A DNA stretch of 50,092 nucleotides, taken from positions 1 to 50,092 of the forward strand of contig NFUO01000515.1 in the NCBI GenBank assembly GCA_002197545.1, read 5' to 3'. Under the pieces are notes generated by a model. That model was not told where the DNA came from and searched no databases. It saw nothing but the letters and a program-made list of their open reading frames with translations. A program made the translations under genes and the position numbers. This document shows positions 8,644-17,169 of this stretch, piece by piece. Origin of the DNA: Acidobacteria subdivision 2 bacterium RH1 MAG20 (GTDB lineage: Bacteria > Acidobacteriota > Terriglobia > Terriglobales > Acidobacteriaceae). Position 1 is the stretch's first letter. Each line of letters opens with the position of its first letter.

Positions 8644-9681
8644 ATGATGAAACGAAGAGAAGTTCTCCGTGGAACACTTCTGGGAGTGGCGTTCGCAGGG
8701 TTCGAAGTCTCCGCATTGGGCCAGTCCACTGGATCGAATCAGGGTGCACCTCGCTCCAGTAGCTCCGATGCCGGAGAAGCAAAGTGGACACGGAAGGGCG
8801 AGATCGTTGTAGAGCATGCAGCTTCAGGAAAGCCGCACGCAGGAAAGGTGCTCGCCGCCATCCAGCCCCACGGAGACGACATACCGCTCTTCGCCGGCGG
8901 CACCGTGGCCAAGCTCATCCGCGAAGGCTACACCGGCTACCTCATCCGCACGACCAATGACGAGATGACCGGAGGCGGCACACGCGGCGAGGGCGTCCTG
9001 CACAATGAGCAAGACAACGACGCCGTCGCCAAATCCCTTGGCCTGAAGAAGGCCTACAACCTCGCCTACCGCAACCACCGAATGGATGAGATGTCGCCGC
9101 AGGACTTTCGCGGCAACCTGATTCTGCTCTTTCGTCTGCTCCAGGTCGATACCGTCATCTCCTACGACCACTGGGGACTATACGAAGAGAACCCCGACCA
9201 TTATGTAACAGGCGCAGTCGTCGAGTCCGCCTGCTGGATGGCAGGCATGTCCAAGGACTATCCCGAGCAACTGGATGCAGGTCTGAAGCCCCACAGCGTG
9301 ACAGAGAAGTATTACTACGCCCGTGGCCCACAAATCTCCAATCGCATCGTCGACATCAGCGGCAGTATCGAGGAAAAGATCGCATCGATTCACGCCATCG
9401 GTACTCAGGGCCCCGGCGGCGACAACGGCGCACGGCTGCGCAAGCAGTTAGCCGCGCGCAAGCAGCGTCTACCGATCCTCGGCGACGACGATGCCACCGC
9501 CAATCGAAACTACATTGAGCACATCGTCCTCGACGAAAACTCGATGTACACCCGAGGCGTCCCCTCCGACCACGAGATCGGCGCTCCCTACGGCTTCCAG
9601 TGGGCCGAACGTTTTCGTTACGTCGGCCCCAATCCATCGCGGCTCGACCAGTACATCAAGCAACACGCAGTTTCGCTTTAA
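8644..9681 (+). CDS. Tat-exported PIG-L (LmbE-like) family deacetylase
   Basis: The N-terminus MMKRREVLRGTLLGVAFAG is a twin-arginine signal, so the protein of 345 residues is exported folded. The LmbE/PIG-L fold follows: LAAIQPHGDDIPLFAGGTV gives the metal site, here HGDD followed by Ile instead of the usual HPDDE. NPDHYVTGAV gives the second metal ligand motif, and ISYDHWGLYEENPDH precedes it. PIG-L enzymes are zinc-dependent de-N-acetylases of sugars or lipids; the substrate is unknown here. The missing Glu after HGDD may mean altered chemistry. A second ATG one codon later is equally good. Acidobacterial genomes commonly carry several such exported members. Confidence 0.85.
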   Translation: MMKRREVLRGTLLGVAFAGFEVSALGQSTGSNQGAPRSSSSDAGEAKWTRKGEIVVEHAASGKPHAGKVLAAIQPHGDDIPLFAGGTVAKLIREGYTGYLIRTTNDEMTGGGTRGEGVLHNEQDNDAVAKSLGLKKAYNLAYRNHRMDEMSPQDFRGNLILLFRLLQVDTVISYDHWGLYEENPDHYVTGAVVESACWMAGMSKDYPEQLDAGLKPHSVTEKYYYARGPQISNRIVDISGSIEEKIASIHAIGTQGPGGDNGARLRKQLAARKQRLPILGDDDATANRNYIEHIVLDENSMYTRGVPSDHEIGAPYGFQWAERFRYVGPNPSRLDQYIKQHAVSL

Positions 9682-9690
9682 TTGCTCAGG

Positions 9691-9707
9691 AGCGAAAGCG
9701 TTTCGCT
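9691..9707 (+). other. Small perfect hairpin between the PIG-L gene and pgpA
   Basis: AGCGAAA and TTTCGCT form a 7-bp stem with loop GCG, 10 bases after the PIG-L stop codon and 19 bases before the pgpA start. There is no U-tract. It could be a weak terminator or an mRNA-stability element; function is unproven. Confidence 0.4.
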
Positions 9708-9725
9708 AAACTAGCCTCTGACGAC

Positions 9726-10235
9726 ATGGCGAACTCCAACATCCAGCTTCACCCACCCGCCGAAAAGAAAACTCTCTGGGCCTGGACCGTCGGCACCTTC
9801 TTCGGAGCAGGCCTGCTCAAGCCCGGCCCTGGAACCTACGGTTCCATAGCCGCCGGCCTCCTCTGGTTCATAGCCGCCCATGTCTTTCACGTCAGCGCCC
9901 TCACGCTGGCCATCGGGACAGCAGTAGCAGCCATCATAGCCACATTCATAGGCATCCCCGCCGCCACCATCGTCGCCCACGAGTCTGGCCGCGAAGACCC
10001 GGGCCACGTCGTCATCGACGAGGTCGCCGGCCAGCTCATCGCCCTGATCGCCATTCCCGCCGACTGGCGCCACGCAGCCTTGAGCCTTCTCCTCTTCCGC
10101 TTCTTTGACATCCTCAAGCCACCACCCATCCGCCAGCTCGAATGCCTCCCCGAAGGCACCGGCATCATGCTCGACGACGTAGCCGCCGGACTCCTCGCGC
10201 TCCTCGTCGCACAACTGGCACATCTTTTCTTCTAG
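9726..10235 (+). CDS. pgpA: Phosphatidylglycerophosphatase A
   Basis: PgpA removes the phosphate from phosphatidylglycerophosphate at the inner membrane to give phosphatidylglycerol. The 169-residue protein shows the family motifs: GTFFGAGLLKPGPGTYGS near the N-terminus, DPGHVVIDEVAGQLIAL (the acidic DE metal-binding motif) in the middle, and FRFFDILKPPPIRQLE and EGTGIMLDDVAAGLLA near the end. Four hydrophobic helices are present. The start chosen is ATG 9726 (MANSNIQLHPP); the frame is open further upstream, but that part overlaps the PIG-L gene in another frame. It lies 44 bp after the PIG-L gene on the same strand. Confidence 0.95.
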   Translation: MANSNIQLHPPAEKKTLWAWTVGTFFGAGLLKPGPGTYGSIAAGLLWFIAAHVFHVSALTLAIGTAVAAIIATFIGIPAATIVAHESGREDPGHVVIDEVAGQLIALIAIPADWRHAALSLLLFRFFDILKPPPIRQLECLPEGTGIMLDDVAAGLLALLVAQLAHLFF

Positions 10236-10245
10236 TCACAATTCT

Positions 10246-10284
10246 GGGTGCCCCACGTCCGGATTTTCGGACGTAGGCGTGCCG
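10246..10284. repeat. Dispersed hairpin repeat, copy 1
   Basis: GGGTGCCCCACGTCCG is followed by GATTTT and CGGACGTAGG. The inner arms ACGTCCG (10255-10261) and CGGACGT (10268-10274) are perfect. A second copy lies at 38038-38080. The shared core is GCCCCACGTCCGGA plus CGGACGTRGG, with a 6-base loop in both. No U-tract follows, so it is not a standard terminator. It appears to be a REP-like intergenic element. Confidence 0.7.
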
Positions 10285-10330
10285 CCACAACCTTGCACTC
10301 ACCAGCCGCAGCGCATACCGTAAATAATCA

Positions 10331-11383
10331 ATGAGTCTCTTTCACTCCCACGCCGACGCACCTCACCTCGACCATGTCGCTCCTCCCGCAGCCATGCCCG
10401 GAGGTGAAGCTGTAGTGCACGGCACTAATCTAGGTCCCGCCGCCCATATCATTCCCCAGGCCACCATCGGCGACACCACCGCCCCCGTCACCCTCAGCCG
10501 CCCCACCCGCGCCACCATCCGCATCCCTGACGGCACCATCACCGGAGACCTCGTCCTCCACCGCAACGGAACCGCCAGCAACCCTCTGAACCTCCGCATC
10601 GCCGTCCCCATGGCCGAAAACCTTCATCCTGTAGCCAACCCCGCCGTTGACGCCGACGGCAACGTCTACGCCACCCTCTCCGGCTCCCGCGGCCAGGCGA
10701 CACCCGTCTCTATCTTCCGCATCCAGCGCGACTTCCAGATGACGCCCTTCGTCCGCGACCTGCTCAACCCGACTGGCCTGGCCTTTTCGCCCGACGGATA
10801 CCTCTACGCCAGCTCCCGCGCCGAAGGAAACGTCTACCGCATCTCCCCCGAAGGGGCCATCTCTACCTACGCCGAGGGCATGGGCATCGCCACCGGCATC
10901 GCCTTCGACCGCGACGGCAACCTCTTCGTCGGCGACCGCTCTGGAACCATCTTCAAGATCGCCTGCGGCGACGCTCATGGCAGCAGCGGCGAAATCTTCG
11001 TCTACGCCACGCTCGAGCCCAGCATCGCCGCCTACCACCTTGTCTTCAACGACGAGGGAGTCCTCTTCGTCACCGGACCAACTACCAGCAGCAACCAGGC
11101 CGTCTACGCCATCGATCGCGACGGCAACACAACTGTCTTCTACCAGGGTCTCGGTCGCGCTCAGGGCATGGCATTCGATGTAGACAGCAACCTCTACGTT
11201 GCCGCCAGCCTTCACGGCCAGCGTGGAATCATCCGCATCACGCCGCAGCGCGAAGCCACCCTCGCCGTCTCCGGTCAGAACCTTGTAGGCCTAGTCTTCC
11301 TCGAAGACGGCTGTGCCGCCCTGGCCACCCGCGACGCCCTCTACCACATCGCCCTCGACATTGAAGGTCGACCTCTCATCTAG
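10331..11383 (+). CDS. IPT/TIG-domain plus NHL/SMP-30-type beta-propeller protein
   Basis: The first 100 residues form an IPT/TIG-like immunoglobulin fold (MPGGEAVVHGTNLGP, then TRATIRIPDGTITGDLVLH). The remainder is a beta-propeller with NHL/SMP-30-type repeats: NPAVDADGNVYATLSG, PTGLAFSPDGYLYASSR, ATGIAFDRDGNLFVGDRSG and AQGMAFDVDSNLYVAAS. The x-D-x-D-G-N-x-Y/F pattern is repeated five to six times. There is no signal peptide, so it is probably cytoplasmic. Such propellers bind sugars, lactones or partner proteins; no catalytic residues can be assigned. It stands alone between pgpA and the oxidoreductase gene, with a dispersed repeat just upstream. Confidence 0.8.
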   Translation: MSLFHSHADAPHLDHVAPPAAMPGGEAVVHGTNLGPAAHIIPQATIGDTTAPVTLSRPTRATIRIPDGTITGDLVLHRNGTASNPLNLRIAVPMAENLHPVANPAVDADGNVYATLSGSRGQATPVSIFRIQRDFQMTPFVRDLLNPTGLAFSPDGYLYASSRAEGNVYRISPEGAISTYAEGMGIATGIAFDRDGNLFVGDRSGTIFKIACGDAHGSSGEIFVYATLEPSIAAYHLVFNDEGVLFVTGPTTSSNQAVYAIDRDGNTTVFYQGLGRAQGMAFDVDSNLYVAASLHGQRGIIRITPQREATLAVSGQNLVGLVFLEDGCAALATRDALYHIALDIEGRPLI

Positions 11384-11528
11384 AATTTCTTCTCACCAAT
11401 GAAAATTCCAACCCCTAATTAGTTTCTACTTTGAACCAACCGCCCTTACTCGTGTAAAGTTATCCCGCAACTAGATGACGCTCTACCAGCCATCATCTGC
11501 TACCAGCAATAACTCCCAAGGAGGAGAT

Positions 11529-12848
11529 GTGATCTCTCGACGTGAATTTCTCGACAACCTTGCAGTAGGAGCAGCGGGTCTCGCCGTTAGCTCAACCGCA
11601 AAGAGCTACGCCCAAATTCTCGGTGCCAACGATCGGCTCAATTTCGCCGTCATCGGCCTCAACAGCCGCGCCTATGCCCACCTCTCGGCCCTCAAGGCCA
11701 ACAGCAAGGATATTCATATCACCCACGTCTGCGATGTGGACAGCAACATTCTTCAGCGGTTCGCCAATCGTGCGCAGAAAGACTTCGGATACTCTGCTGC
11801 CACCGATAAGGACTACCGCAAACTCCTTGCATCCAAGGATGTAGACGCCATCACCATCGCCACTCCCGACCACTGGCACACGCCTCTCGCCATCGCCGGG
11901 CTGGAGGCCGGCAAGCACGTCTACGTCGAAAAGCCGTGCAGCCATAATCCCGCCGAAGGCGCGCTGCTCATCGAGGCGCAGCGCAAATACAAAAAGCTCG
12001 TACAGATGGGCACGCAGCAGCGCTCCTCTCCGCACACCATTAAGATCGTTAATGACATTCACAACGGCCGCATCGGCCGCGCCTACTTTGCCAATGCCTG
12101 GTATGTCAATACCCGCAAATCCATTGGCGTAGGCAAACCTGCTCCGGTCCCTGCTTCGCTTGACTGGGACCTCTGGCAAGGACCCGCGCCACGTCAGCCC
12201 TACAAGGACAATGTCCAGCCCTACAACTGGCACTGGTTCAAGATCTGGGGCACTGGCGAAACGCTTAACAACGGAACCCATGAAGTTGACGTCTGCCGCT
12301 GGGCGCTCGGTGTCGACTATCCAAACAGCGTCGCCTCCATAGGTGGACGCTACCAGTTCAAGGACGACTGGCAGTTCTACGACACGCTTGTCACCAGCTT
12401 CAAATACGACGACAAGATGATCTCCTGGGACGGCAAGTGCTGCAACGGAATGAAGATCTACGGCCGCGACCGTGGCTCCGTCATCATGGGCACTACCGGC
12501 TCCGTTCTTGTCGATCGAGACGGCTACGAAGTCTACGACCTTCACGGCAAGAAGACCGACGAGTTCAAGGTAGGCGACAAGACCTCATCCGCGGATCTGG
12601 TCGGCGCCGATTCCATGACCAACCTTCATTTCGCCAACTTCATCGCGGGCATTCGTACCGGTGAAAAGCTGAACGCTCCCATCGAGGTCGGTAACGTAGC
12701 CGTCACCATGCTCCAGCTCTCGAACATCGCCTGGGAGGTGAATCGCGAACTCCACCTGAACCCGCAGAACGGCCACATTCTCAACGATCCTGCAGCCATG
12801 AAGTTCTGGGGCCGCGAATACGAAAAGGGCTGGGCACCGCACCTGTAA
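11529..12848 (+). CDS. Tat-exported Gfo/Idh/MocA family oxidoreductase
   Basis: This is an NAD(P)-dependent sugar-type oxidoreductase with a twin-arginine leader (ISRREFLDNLAVGAAGLAVSS). The Rossmann fold begins LNFAVIGLNSRAYAHL. Typical family motifs follow: ITIATPDHWHTPLAIAGLEA, GKHVYVEKPCSHN (the EKP motif) and GTQQRSS. The alpha/beta C-terminal domain contains WHWFKIWGTGETLNNGTHEVD. GTG 11529 is chosen because AAGGAGG (11518-11524) sits just before it; ATG 11475, in frame, would add 18 residues and has no ribosome-binding site. Exported members of this family are frequent in Acidobacteria and are usually linked to polysaccharide or glycoside breakdown; the substrate here is unknown. Confidence 0.9.
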   Translation: MISRREFLDNLAVGAAGLAVSSTAKSYAQILGANDRLNFAVIGLNSRAYAHLSALKANSKDIHITHVCDVDSNILQRFANRAQKDFGYSAATDKDYRKLLASKDVDAITIATPDHWHTPLAIAGLEAGKHVYVEKPCSHNPAEGALLIEAQRKYKKLVQMGTQQRSSPHTIKIVNDIHNGRIGRAYFANAWYVNTRKSIGVGKPAPVPASLDWDLWQGPAPRQPYKDNVQPYNWHWFKIWGTGETLNNGTHEVDVCRWALGVDYPNSVASIGGRYQFKDDWQFYDTLVTSFKYDDKMISWDGKCCNGMKIYGRDRGSVIMGTTGSVLVDRDGYEVYDLHGKKTDEFKVGDKTSSADLVGADSMTNLHFANFIAGIRTGEKLNAPIEVGNVAVTMLQLSNIAWEVNRELHLNPQNGHILNDPAAMKFWGREYEKGWAPHL

Positions 12849-12859
12849 CCCGTGGCAAC

Positions 12860-12873
12860 GGCGCGATCGCGCC
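12860..12873. other. Perfect 14-bp GC palindrome after the oxidoreductase gene
   Basis: GGCGCGATCGCGCC starts 12 bases after the stop codon. It has no loop and no U-tract, so it is more likely a protein-binding or methylation-type palindrome (it contains GATC and GCGATCGC) than a terminator. Confidence 0.35.
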
Positions 12874-12939
12874 TCAACGACCGCGCCACTTACTGCCTAT
12901 ATATATATCTACCCACCAGTCAAAAGTGCTAAAATTAGA

Positions 12940-12951
12940 GACCGTGCGGTT
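12940..12951. promoter_or_regulatory. TetR-type operator upstream of the repressor gene
   Basis: GACCG-TG-CGGTT matches the GACCG-N2-CGGTC core of the operator before the efflux pump gene at 11 of 12 fixed positions or spacer, with one mismatch in the arms. It overlaps a second inverted repeat, GCGGTTT-C-AAACCGC (12946-12960). It lies about 70 bp before the repressor start, consistent with autoregulation. Confidence 0.6.
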
Positions 12952-13019
12952 TCAAACCGCGGGTAATAGCTCGCCCTATAAAAAAAGTTGACGACAAACC
13001 ATGGGTTGAAGGATTGAGA

Positions 13020-13634
13020 ATGAGTAAAGGCGAAGAAACTCGACTGCGTATCATCGCGGAAGCTGCGCCGCTCTTCAATCAGCGCGGCTACGAAGGCTGT
13101 TCCATGCAGGACATCATGGGAGCCACTGGCCTCGAAAAGGGAGGAATTTACCGCCACTTCGAAAGCAAAGAAGAGCTCGCCGCCGAGGCATTCGGCTTTG
13201 CCTGGGCGATGATCTCCAGCAAGCACAGGCAAAACCTCGACTCCATTCCCAATCACGTCGATCGGCTGAAGCAGCACATTGCAAACTTCGTCTCCCGTTC
13301 CAGCTTTCCCGGCGGCTGCCCTCTCCTCAACACGGCAATCGATTCCGACAACGGGAATCCTGTCTTGAGAGAAAAAGTCCGCAAAGCTCTCCGCGGCTGG
13401 CAGGCCCTTCTGCAAAACATCCTCGAAGATGGAATTAAAGCGGGAACCATCCGCGCAGAGGTAGACGTTAATAAGGTCTCCAACCTCATCATCGGCGGAC
13501 TGGAAGGCGGCATGCTGATCAGCCGAATCGAACGCAACGATCAGGGCCTCCGTGCCACCCTGGAACACCTTGACTCCTATATCGATCTCCAGGTTCGCAA
13601 GCCCGCCGCCAAAGCTACCAAAAAAAATCGCTAA
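13020..13634 (+). CDS. TetR/AcrR family transcriptional repressor
   Basis: This 204-residue regulator has an N-terminal helix-turn-helix at about residues 25-50: RGYEGCSMQDIMGATGLEKG, then GIYRHFESKEELAAEAF, the classic TetR recognition pattern. The all-helical C-terminal ligand domain contains FPGGCPLLNTAIDSD, seen in the AcrR/YcdC-like TetR_C groups. ATG 13020 is preferred, with AAGGA six bases upstream; a TTG two codons earlier is less likely. It is followed by a DHA2 efflux pump gene on the same strand. Matching operator sequences occur before both genes, so it probably represses itself and the pump. The inducer is unknown. Confidence 0.93.
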   Translation: MSKGEETRLRIIAEAAPLFNQRGYEGCSMQDIMGATGLEKGGIYRHFESKEELAAEAFGFAWAMISSKHRQNLDSIPNHVDRLKQHIANFVSRSSFPGGCPLLNTAIDSDNGNPVLREKVRKALRGWQALLQNILEDGIKAGTIRAEVDVNKVSNLIIGGLEGGMLISRIERNDQGLRATLEHLDSYIDLQVRKPAAKATKKNR

Positions 13635-13674
13635 AGCCACTGCAAATTTTCATCTCTCATCACATCTCAATAGA

Positions 13675-13686
13675 GACCAAATAGTC
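13675..13686. promoter_or_regulatory. Degenerate second TetR operator before the efflux pump gene
   Basis: GACCAAATAGTC agrees with GACCGAACGGTC at 9 of 12 positions and lies 29 bp upstream of the perfect operator. It could be a secondary site for the same repressor. Confidence 0.4.
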
Positions 13687-13703
13687 TTTTTCTGCTATGC
13701 TTA

Positions 13704-13729
13704 TAAATAAGACCGAACGGTCTTATTTA
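13704..13729. promoter_or_regulatory. Perfect 12-bp-arm TetR operator overlapping the efflux pump promoter
   Basis: The arms TAAATAAGACCG and CGGTCTTATTTA are separated by AA and are fully complementary. The core GACCG-AA-CGGTC is a common TetR-family operator form. It overlaps TTATAAAT, a possible -10 region, and ends 24 bp before the chosen ATG, the right place for repression. Confidence 0.75.
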
Positions 13730-13753
13730 CACAGCGACAGCATGGAGGACAGC

Positions 13754-15367
13754 ATGGCAACTCTTACCGTCGCCATACCACCCAGGATCGCCGCCCGGCG
13801 CGCCATCAATCCCTGGGTGATTGCCCTCACCGTTACGCTGGCAACCTTTATGGAGTTGCTGGACACCTCCATCGCAAACGTCTCGCTCCCCTACATTGCC
13901 GGAGGTTTGGGCCGCAGCTTCGACGAGGTCACCTGGATACTCACTACCTACCTTGTCGCCAACGCCGTCATCCTCCCGATGAGCGCGTGGCTCAGCCGGG
14001 TCTTTGGCCGCAAAAACTATTACATGGCCTGCGTCGCCCTCTTTACGCTGACATCCCTGTTCTGCGGCATCGCGCCCACTCTCGGAGTCATGCTTGTTAG
14101 CCGAGTGCTTCAAGGCATTGGCGGAGGCGGCCTGGCTCCCGTCGAACAGGCCATCCTCGTCGATACCTTCCCACCGGCCCAGCGCGCCTCGGCCTTCGCG
14201 CTTTATACCGTCGCCATCGTCACCGCCCCGGCTATCGGCCCCGTTCTGGGCGGCTGGATTACCGACAACTTCAACTGGCGCTGGGTATTTTTCATTAATC
14301 TCCCCATCGGAGCCCTGTCTCTCTTTCTGACCAGCCGCTTCGTGCATGATCCGCCGGCATTTGATGAGGAGCGCAAGTCCGCTCGCCGCAACGGCAAACT
14401 TCGCGTCGATACTTTCGGAATCATCCTCATCGGCCTCGGCTCCGCCGCACTTGAAGTCGTCCTCGATCGTGGTCAGATCGACGATTGGTTCGGCAGCTCC
14501 TTCATCGCCTGGATGTTCGCCATAGCACTCATCTGCTGGTCAATCGCCATCTACTGGGAGCTACAACACGACGATCCCATCATCGATCTGCATCTTCTCG
14601 CCAACCGAAACTTCTTCATCGCCGGCACTCTCTATTTCATCTTCGGCTTCGGCCTCTTCGCCAGCACAACCATGATCCCCCAGGTACTGCAGTCGCTCTA
14701 TGGATACCGAGCCATCGACGCGGGTCTGGTCCTCGGGCCCGGGGCCTTCGTCATCACGCTCCTCGCTCCCGTAGGAGCCCAACTCATACAACGCGACATC
14801 ATCCATCCGCGCGTCCTGGTCGCTATCAGTCTCGTGGTCGTCTCCGCGTCCATGCTCTACTACAGCGGTTTCACCTTACAGACCGACTACAGCCACTATG
14901 CCCTGGCACGGGCCTTCCAGGGCCTCGGTTACGCCTTTTTCTTTGTTCCCGTCAGCGTCATTGCGTACTCTCAGCTCAAACCCAACCAAAATAACCGGGC
15001 ATCCAGCCTCACCAATCTCTTTCGCAACTGGGGAGGCAGCTTCGGAATCGCCTTCATCACCACTGTGGGTGAACGCAGACAGAACTTCCATCAATCTGTC
15101 ATGGGAGCAAATCTCTCCCCCAGTTCTCCGCGCCTGCAGGAATCCGTTCGCAGCATGGCCACATACCTCGCCCAGCAAGGCTATTCGCAGGCCGACTCTA
15201 TGAAGGCAGCCTACCTGTACTACTACTCCCAGCTTGAACAACAGACTCGGCTGCTCGGTTTCATGGACTGCTTCCAAATCATTGGCTGGGTGACCCTGGC
15301 AATGGTGCCACTCGTTTTTCTTATCCGTCACTTCCATGTAAGCGGCAAAGCGCCAGCCAACCACTGA
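13754..15367 (+). CDS. DHA2 (EmrB/QacA-type) MFS multidrug efflux pump
   Basis: This 537-residue major facilitator has about 14 membrane helices. MELLDTSIANVSLPYIAGG is the DHA2 motif of helix 1 (LDxTIVNVALP). SRVFGRKNYY is the motif-A-like loop between helices 2 and 3. GIGGGGLAPVEQAILVDTFP and AIGPVLGGWITDNFNWRWVF are antiporter motif regions of helices 4 and 5. It should export drugs or toxic organics in exchange for protons across the inner membrane. ATG 13754 is preferred because GGAGG lies five bases upstream; starts at 13697 and 13742 are in frame, but the first lies inside the operator. No EmrA-like adaptor is adjacent. It is probably repressed by the TetR protein encoded just upstream. 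Confidence 0.93.
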   Translation: MATLTVAIPPRIAARRAINPWVIALTVTLATFMELLDTSIANVSLPYIAGGLGRSFDEVTWILTTYLVANAVILPMSAWLSRVFGRKNYYMACVALFTLTSLFCGIAPTLGVMLVSRVLQGIGGGGLAPVEQAILVDTFPPAQRASAFALYTVAIVTAPAIGPVLGGWITDNFNWRWVFFINLPIGALSLFLTSRFVHDPPAFDEERKSARRNGKLRVDTFGIILIGLGSAALEVVLDRGQIDDWFGSSFIAWMFAIALICWSIAIYWELQHDDPIIDLHLLANRNFFIAGTLYFIFGFGLFASTTMIPQVLQSLYGYRAIDAGLVLGPGAFVITLLAPVGAQLIQRDIIHPRVLVAISLVVVSASMLYYSGFTLQTDYSHYALARAFQGLGYAFFFVPVSVIAYSQLKPNQNNRASSLTNLFRNWGGSFGIAFITTVGERRQNFHQSVMGANLSPSSPRLQESVRSMATYLAQQGYSQADSMKAAYLYYYSQLEQQTRLLGFMDCFQIIGWVTLAMVPLVFLIRHFHVSGKAPANH

Positions 15368-15432
15368 TCTTGAACCTAAAGTCTGACTGAGATTTACGCA
15401 GGCACAATTTCAGGCCAGAGCCACCATCCTCT

Positions 15433-17169
15433 TCAAGGAAATTCCGGCGAATCGTCCGTGACTGCGGAATGAGCGAGAGGCGCGCCCACATTTTGCAACA
15501 GGTTCAGAGCAAATAACTCAGGTGGATATTCTTCTTCAAATATCAACTCCGCCGCCGATCTCGCGGAAGCGATCGTAAGCCATCGCGTGCAAACTGCGAT
15601 CAATGCGAGAAGGGCGATCATGCAGATATAGCCCAAAGGCTGGTTCAGCAGCCGCTTTTCAAATCGAGCAGCGACGAGCGGTAGTAGCACAAGAAGGCAG
15701 CCCCAGAAGACTACATGGACCTTCGATTGTCCGGGAAGATAGGAACACGTGAAGGGCAGTTTATGGAAGCCATGCAGACTAAGTTCGACGACAATCATGC
15801 CCACCAGTCCAAGCAAGGCAACATGGCCAGCTATCGGCCATGTGGGCCACCGGAGAAGAAAGAGAACGGCCAGAAACAGCCAGACGGGTGCCATGACAAG
15901 CACGAATAATGCTCGACGGACCGCTGATAGATAGTCGGGCACTCCGCGGATCTCGGTCATGCGAAAGATCCAGTTTGCCCGTAGCGCATGTGGCATGGAG
16001 ATCACAAGGCGGACTCCCAACACCGCAAAGCACATCATCCATAGGCTCGCCACAAGAAATGAAACATCGACCGCGCCGCTGGCTGCTCCGTGTAGAAATC
16101 CCTGCTGGCCGAGAGGCGTTTTCACATACGCCAGCACAATGGCGAATCCGGTGCCAAGATAGAAGGAGAGCAGCACCCGATGCTGCCGGCTGCGCAGCAA
16201 GGTGCGGATACTGAACAACACAACGGAGGTTTGCAGCAGCGTTCCGAATCGTGGGGACCAGTTGGCCCTGTGGGCTCCGGGCACAATATCGGGTTCCTCT
16301 ACGATCTTCCCCATCGTACGGAAATAAGCCATCAGGACAGACGCCGCACCGCCGAAGATCGCTACCGCAAGGCCTGCCCACGCCCGCTTTACCAGTGGCA
16401 CGAACGCTGGCAGCATCGATCCGTTGAGTTGCTGAAACAGTCCTAAAAACCAGTACGACGGCAACCGGGCGAGCAGCTGCTGGTTCTCTGGTGCGGCAAG
16501 AGCTTTGGGTGCTTCGAGCGATGGTTCAAGGATATAAACACCGAAGAAGAGGAAGAACGCGGCTACCTGCAACAAGGCCGACAGGCGCAGAAATTGTTGG
16601 CGCGGCAATAACTGCGAGGCCACTCCCTGCACTCCCAGGACACAGCAGAACATAAATAATCCTGCCAGTGCCATCGTGGTCCAGTAAGCAGCCAGCGATC
16701 GGAGGATGCCCAGGAAGCCACCGCCATTCGCTGCAGAAAACAGAAGTGGCCAGATAATTCCAGTAATGATGTTCAGAGAAATAACGGAGAGGCTCAGCGC
16801 GGCGATCAATGCCGACACTTTGGCACGGAACAGCATACTCGCGCGGACAGGCAACGGAGCCAGCACCAGAACATCGCGCCGGTCGGGAAAGATGGACTCC
16901 CAACACAGCACGGAGAACAGGCCGACCACGACCATCGTCGTCGCAATCAGAAAGTGCTCCATGATCCCGAGGAAGTCCCGCGAAGGCCTTTCAAAGATTA
17001 GCCAGAACGTGAACAGGTAACTCATTCCGGCGAACAATGCAGCAAATTGTCCGAGCAGCCTGTCGGTGTCCGCATCAGCCGACAACAACTCCAGATCGAC
17101 GACGCGCATCAGAAATGCCCGATAGAGCACACGGAACTGACGCTTCTCTATTTTCAAGGGCTTATGCAT
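15433..17169 (-). CDS. ABC transporter permease (large ABC-2-like membrane subunit)
   Basis: This is a 578-residue membrane protein with about twelve to fourteen hydrophobic segments in two groups, for example FAALFAGMSYLFTFWLIF, MVVVGLFSVLCW and VALLGLVGMIVVELSL. The region FPDRRDVLVLAPLPVRASMLF between helices resembles the cytoplasmic loop of ABC-2 type exporters (PxxRxxLVLxPLP). I choose ATG 17169 (MHKPLKIEKRQF), which overlaps the last 8 bases of the upstream ATPase gene and suggests translational coupling; the frame stays open for 25 more codons upstream. Together with the ATPase it forms an exporter of unknown substrate. It converges on the efflux pump gene, 65 bp apart. Confidence 0.85.
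   Translation of the reverse strand: MHKPLKIEKRQFRVLYRAFLMRVVDLELLSADADTDRLLGQFAALFAGMSYLFTFWLIFERPSRDFLGIMEHFLIATTMVVVGLFSVLCWESIFPDRRDVLVLAPLPVRASMLFRAKVSALIAALSLSVISLNIITGIIWPLLFSAANGGGFLGILRSLAAYWTTMALAGLFMFCCVLGVQGVASQLLPRQQFLRLSALLQVAAFFLFFGVYILEPSLEAPKALAAPENQQLLARLPSYWFLGLFQQLNGSMLPAFVPLVKRAWAGLAVAIFGGAASVLMAYFRTMGKIVEEPDIVPGAHRANWSPRFGTLLQTSVVLFSIRTLLRSRQHRVLLSFYLGTGFAIVLAYVKTPLGQQGFLHGAASGAVDVSFLVASLWMMCFAVLGVRLVISMPHALRANWIFRMTEIRGVPDYLSAVRRALFVLVMAPVWLFLAVLFLLRWPTWPIAGHVALLGLVGMIVVELSLHGFHKLPFTCSYLPGQSKVHVVFWGCLLVLLPLVAARFEKRLLNQPLGYICMIALLALIAVCTRWLTIASARSAAELIFEEEYPPELFALNLLQNVGAPLAHSAVTDDSPEFP

Noticed and set aside
12899..12909. TATATATATAT run as a microsatellite or promoter
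   Set aside because: It is too short for a repeat locus and has no well-spaced -35 box for the repressor gene.
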